64,000 bases of DNA from Roseateles sp. XES5 (lineage in GTDB: Bacteria; Pseudomonadota; Alphaproteobacteria; Rhizobiales; Rhizobiaceae): positions 124,001 to 188,000 of the forward strand of contig NZ_CP084754.1 in assembly GCF_020535545.1 (NCBI RefSeq), given 5' to 3'. Below, piece after piece: positions 62,296-64,000 of this stretch (the first letter of the stretch is position 1; every line of letters starts with the position of its first letter). The position numbers were made by a program, and so were the translations under genes. Below the pieces are notes generated by a model that was not told the DNA's origin, did no database searches, and saw nothing but the letters and a program-made list of their open reading frames with translations.

Positions 62296-62892
62296 ATGAC
62301 CGATACGATCGACATCATCGACCATCTGGCCGGCATCGCCCCTCAGACCAGGGGCGACGCGCTGCGCACCCGCCGTCCCGTAACGCGCGAGCACGCCCAG
62401 AAGAGCTGGCGCGCCCTCTTCACGCCCACTGACGCCGGCGCGGTGTCGCTGCCCGAGCGCTTCGCCGTCGCGGCCTTCGTTGCCGCGCTGCATGGCGCGC
62501 CGCAGATCGCCGCCTTCTACGGCGAAAGGCTCGCGGAGGCGGAAAACGGCCCGGCGCTCCTGTCCACCGTGAAGGGGCTTGCCGCGCTTCACGCCGCCGA
62601 AGGGCCTTATGGCCGCTATCCTGCCGGGCCCCTCAGCGCCGAGGATGCCGACGGTCCCGTCTTCAGCATCGGCGAAGCCGACCGTGCAGTGCTCGGCGAC
62701 CGGCTCGCCGCCGCGCTGGAGCATGCGCATCTTCTGGTCTACCGCCCGCGCGAGGCGAGCCCCGCCGCCCTGCAGACCTTGCTGTCCGCCGGCTGGAGCA
62801 CGACCGGCATCGTCACGCTCTCCCAGCTCGTTTCCTTCCTCGCCTTTCAGATCCGCGTCGTCGCCGGCCTGAAGACCCTTGCAGCCGCCTGA
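62296..62892 (+). CDS. CMD-domain protein without Cys, Avi_7170-type
   Basis: A 198-residue helical protein of the carboxymuconolactone decarboxylase/AhpD fold. Recognisable stretches are LPERFAVAAFVAALHGAPQIAAFYGERL and LLSAGWSTTGIVTLSQLVSFLAFQIRV. It contains no Cys at all, so unlike its neighbour it cannot have the peroxidase-like CxxC site. It probably pairs with the downstream protein as a structural or regulatory subunit (inference). GAGAGA lies before the ATG and 15 bp separate it from the monooxygenase. Confidence 0.85.
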   Translation: MTDTIDIIDHLAGIAPQTRGDALRTRRPVTREHAQKSWRALFTPTDAGAVSLPERFAVAAFVAALHGAPQIAAFYGERLAEAENGPALLSTVKGLAALHAAEGPYGRYPAGPLSAEDADGPVFSIGEADRAVLGDRLAAALEHAHLLVYRPREASPAALQTLLSAGWSTTGIVTLSQLVSFLAFQIRVVAGLKTLAAA

Positions 62893-62903
62893 CGGAGCCT
62901 TCC

Positions 62904-63509
62904 ATGACCGACACCATCATCGAACCCGCCATCGAAAACCCGCCCGTCGCCTTCACGCAGGATCATATCGGCTGGACCGCATGGTTGCCGCCGCTCGCCG
63001 AAGACGAGCTGAACGAGCGCCACTACGAGGCGCTGGTCGACAAGGCGCGTGCCAAATCAGGCTATTTTGCCCTGCTGGTGCGCGATCCGGATATCCTGGA
63101 AGCCCGCACCAAGACCGACAACGACATCTTCTACAACACGAAGGACGGCCTGCCGCGCGCCGAGCGGGAGCTCGCCGCCACCGCCGCCTCGCGCCTCAAC
63201 GGCTGCATCCTGTGCGCCTCCGTGCATTCGCGCTTCGCCACGCAGCATTCCAAGCGCCCGGAAGACGTGCAGAAGCTGCTCGACGAGGGCCTTTCCGCCG
63301 ATCTCGGCGAGCGGTGGAATGCCATCGTCGCCGCCTCCGCCGCGCTCAGCGCCACGCCGCCGGCCTTCGGCACGGCGCATGTGGAGCGTCTGCGCGCCGC
63401 AGGCCTTGCCGACGAGGAGATTTCCGACCTCGTGCACGGCGCCTCGTTCTTCAACTGGGCGAACCGCCTGATGCTCTCGCTGGGTGAGCCGACGCCGGCG
63501 GCAGCCTGA
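62904..63509 (+). CDS. Alkylhydroperoxidase-domain protein, Avi_7169-type
   Basis: A 201-residue AhpD/CMD-fold protein. The redox motif is complete: SRLNGCILCASVHSRFA, that is C-x-x-C-x-x-x-H. It starts at ATG 62904 after GGAG, 11 bp after the CMD-domain gene. In AhpD such Cys reduce peroxides or transfer electrons; here it might remove peroxide made by the monooxygenase or act on its product. Last gene of the cluster. Confidence 0.88.
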   Translation: MTDTIIEPAIENPPVAFTQDHIGWTAWLPPLAEDELNERHYEALVDKARAKSGYFALLVRDPDILEARTKTDNDIFYNTKDGLPRAERELAATAASRLNGCILCASVHSRFATQHSKRPEDVQKLLDEGLSADLGERWNAIVAASAALSATPPAFGTAHVERLRAAGLADEEISDLVHGASFFNWANRLMLSLGEPTPAAA

Positions 63510-63564
63510 AACGTTCCCGGGAACCGGTCGCCAGTGCCTTCAGGCCATGGCGATTGGCCCTAGA

Positions 63565-63659
63565 GTTTGTCAGGGAAAAGTGGGAACCGGTTTTCCCGAA
63601 AAGACAAACGAAAACAAAAGAGTTTAGTGCATGTCTGGTTCAATCTGAACCTGACATGC
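63565..63659. repeat. Composite intergenic palindromic element
   Basis: Two palindromes fill the gap after the CMD cluster. The first is bounded by GTTTGTC (63565-63571) and GACAAAC (63603-63609), with GGGAAAA/TTTTCCC inside. The second, 63629-63659, has 14-base arms GCATGTCTGGTTCA and TGAACCTGACATGC with one mismatch and an ATC loop. The inner core GTGGGAACCGGTTTTCCC resembles rhizobial dispersed repeats. It could also serve as a terminator between convergent genes. Confidence 0.6.
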
Positions 63660-63660
63660 G

Positions 63661-64000
63661 CTAACCATCCGCGAGCGGCAGGGTCGCCACCCGGCTACCG
63701 CGGAAGATCTCGTGGAAGGTCGAGGATGGCACCGGCTCCTCGAAATCCTTGTAGAGGCAGCGTGCCTCCACCACGATATCGTAGCCGACGGTTGCCGTGT
63801 CTTCCCCCAGCGCAAGAACGGGCAGGACGCCGTTCCACACCTCGCCGTCGCAGTGGAAGGGCAAGGCCTGCGGGCGCGCCTTCTGCGGCACGGCGATCTC
63901 CTCGGCGAGAACAGTCGTCCATTGCGGCTCGTCCGTCTCGCAGTCGGCGGTGCAGCGCGACAGCGCCACCTGACCGTTGTCGGTCAGCATGGCGATATGC
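63661..64000 (-). CDS. Unknown protein, possibly cut by window edge
   Basis: The frame stops at 63661 and is open to the window edge; ATG 63990 gives 109 residues but the true start may lie outside. The sequence has four Cys (SRCTADCETDE, PFHCDGE, EARCLYKD), beta-rich segments (VGYDIVVEARC, GEVWNGVLPVLALG) and no signal or membrane segment in the visible part. No family is recognised. Confidence 0.55.
   Translation of the reverse strand, partial: HIAMLTDNGQVALSRCTADCETDEPQWTTVLAEEIAVPQKARPQALPFHCDGEVWNGVLPVLALGEDTATVGYDIVVEARCLYKDFEEPVPSSTFHEIFRGSRVATLPLADG

Overview
The window is GC-rich DNA from an alphaproteobacterium, most probably a member of the Rhizobiaceae. Supporting this are a DUF1127 small protein, an IalB-family protein, an 'Avi_7169/Avi_7170'-type gene pair, a fragment of the dispersed rhizobial intergenic palindrome, and the general codon and base usage. 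The genus is not determined. I see no rRNA, tRNA, CRISPR array, insertion sequence or prophage. Coding density is very high and most genes sit in operons with 1-8 bp overlaps.

Layout. 1-6.6 kb: the N-terminal part of an autotransporter that leaves the window, a secreted protein, a lipoprotein, a DUF1127 protein, a CorA-family transporter, a GNAT acetyltransferase and small unknowns. 6.7-16.5 kb: a LacI-regulated operon with a Pot-type ABC importer, a nucleoside hydrolase, adenine deaminase, an EamA exporter and an AbgA-like M20 amidohydrolase; it looks like purine nucleoside salvage. 16.5-18.0 kb: TrkH potassium transporter. 18.0-22.6 kb: a compact divergent locus for oxygen-independent ubiquinone biosynthesis, ubiT-ubiU-ubiV on the minus strand and ubiD-ubiX on the plus strand; ubiD is split by a one-base frameshift. 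22.7-24.7 kb: a chemoreceptor.

24.7-35.5 kb: a purine-catabolism locus bracketed by two LysR regulators. It holds a nucleobase/nucleoside deaminase and an NCS2 purine permease on the plus strand. On the minus strand is an operon of a THI5/NMT1-like protein without signal peptide, uraD, and a five-gene peptide-type ABC importer. 35.5-41.1 kb: a VapBC toxin-antitoxin pair and a regulator-adaptor-pump RND efflux operon with a perfect 13-bp inverted-repeat operator. 41.1-52.9 kb: a two-partner secretion operon made of an unknown protein, a TpsB transporter, a 2802-residue adhesin with 18 YDG repeats, and an IalB-family protein translationally coupled to the adhesin. 53-56 kb: a membrane-anchored wHTH-TPR regulator and an MFS exporter. 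56.1-63.5 kb: a peptide-type ABC importer joined to a luciferase-like monooxygenase and two CMD/AhpD-fold proteins, a conserved set whose substrate is unknown to me. The window ends in a palindromic repeat and a partial unknown gene.

The most useful points for follow-up are the two single-base disruptions in C tracts (ubiD and the Pot-type ATPase), the signal-less THI5-like protein coupled to uraD, the IalB-adhesin coupling, the recent 571-bp duplication inside the adhesin, and the uncharacterised monooxygenase/CMD locus.
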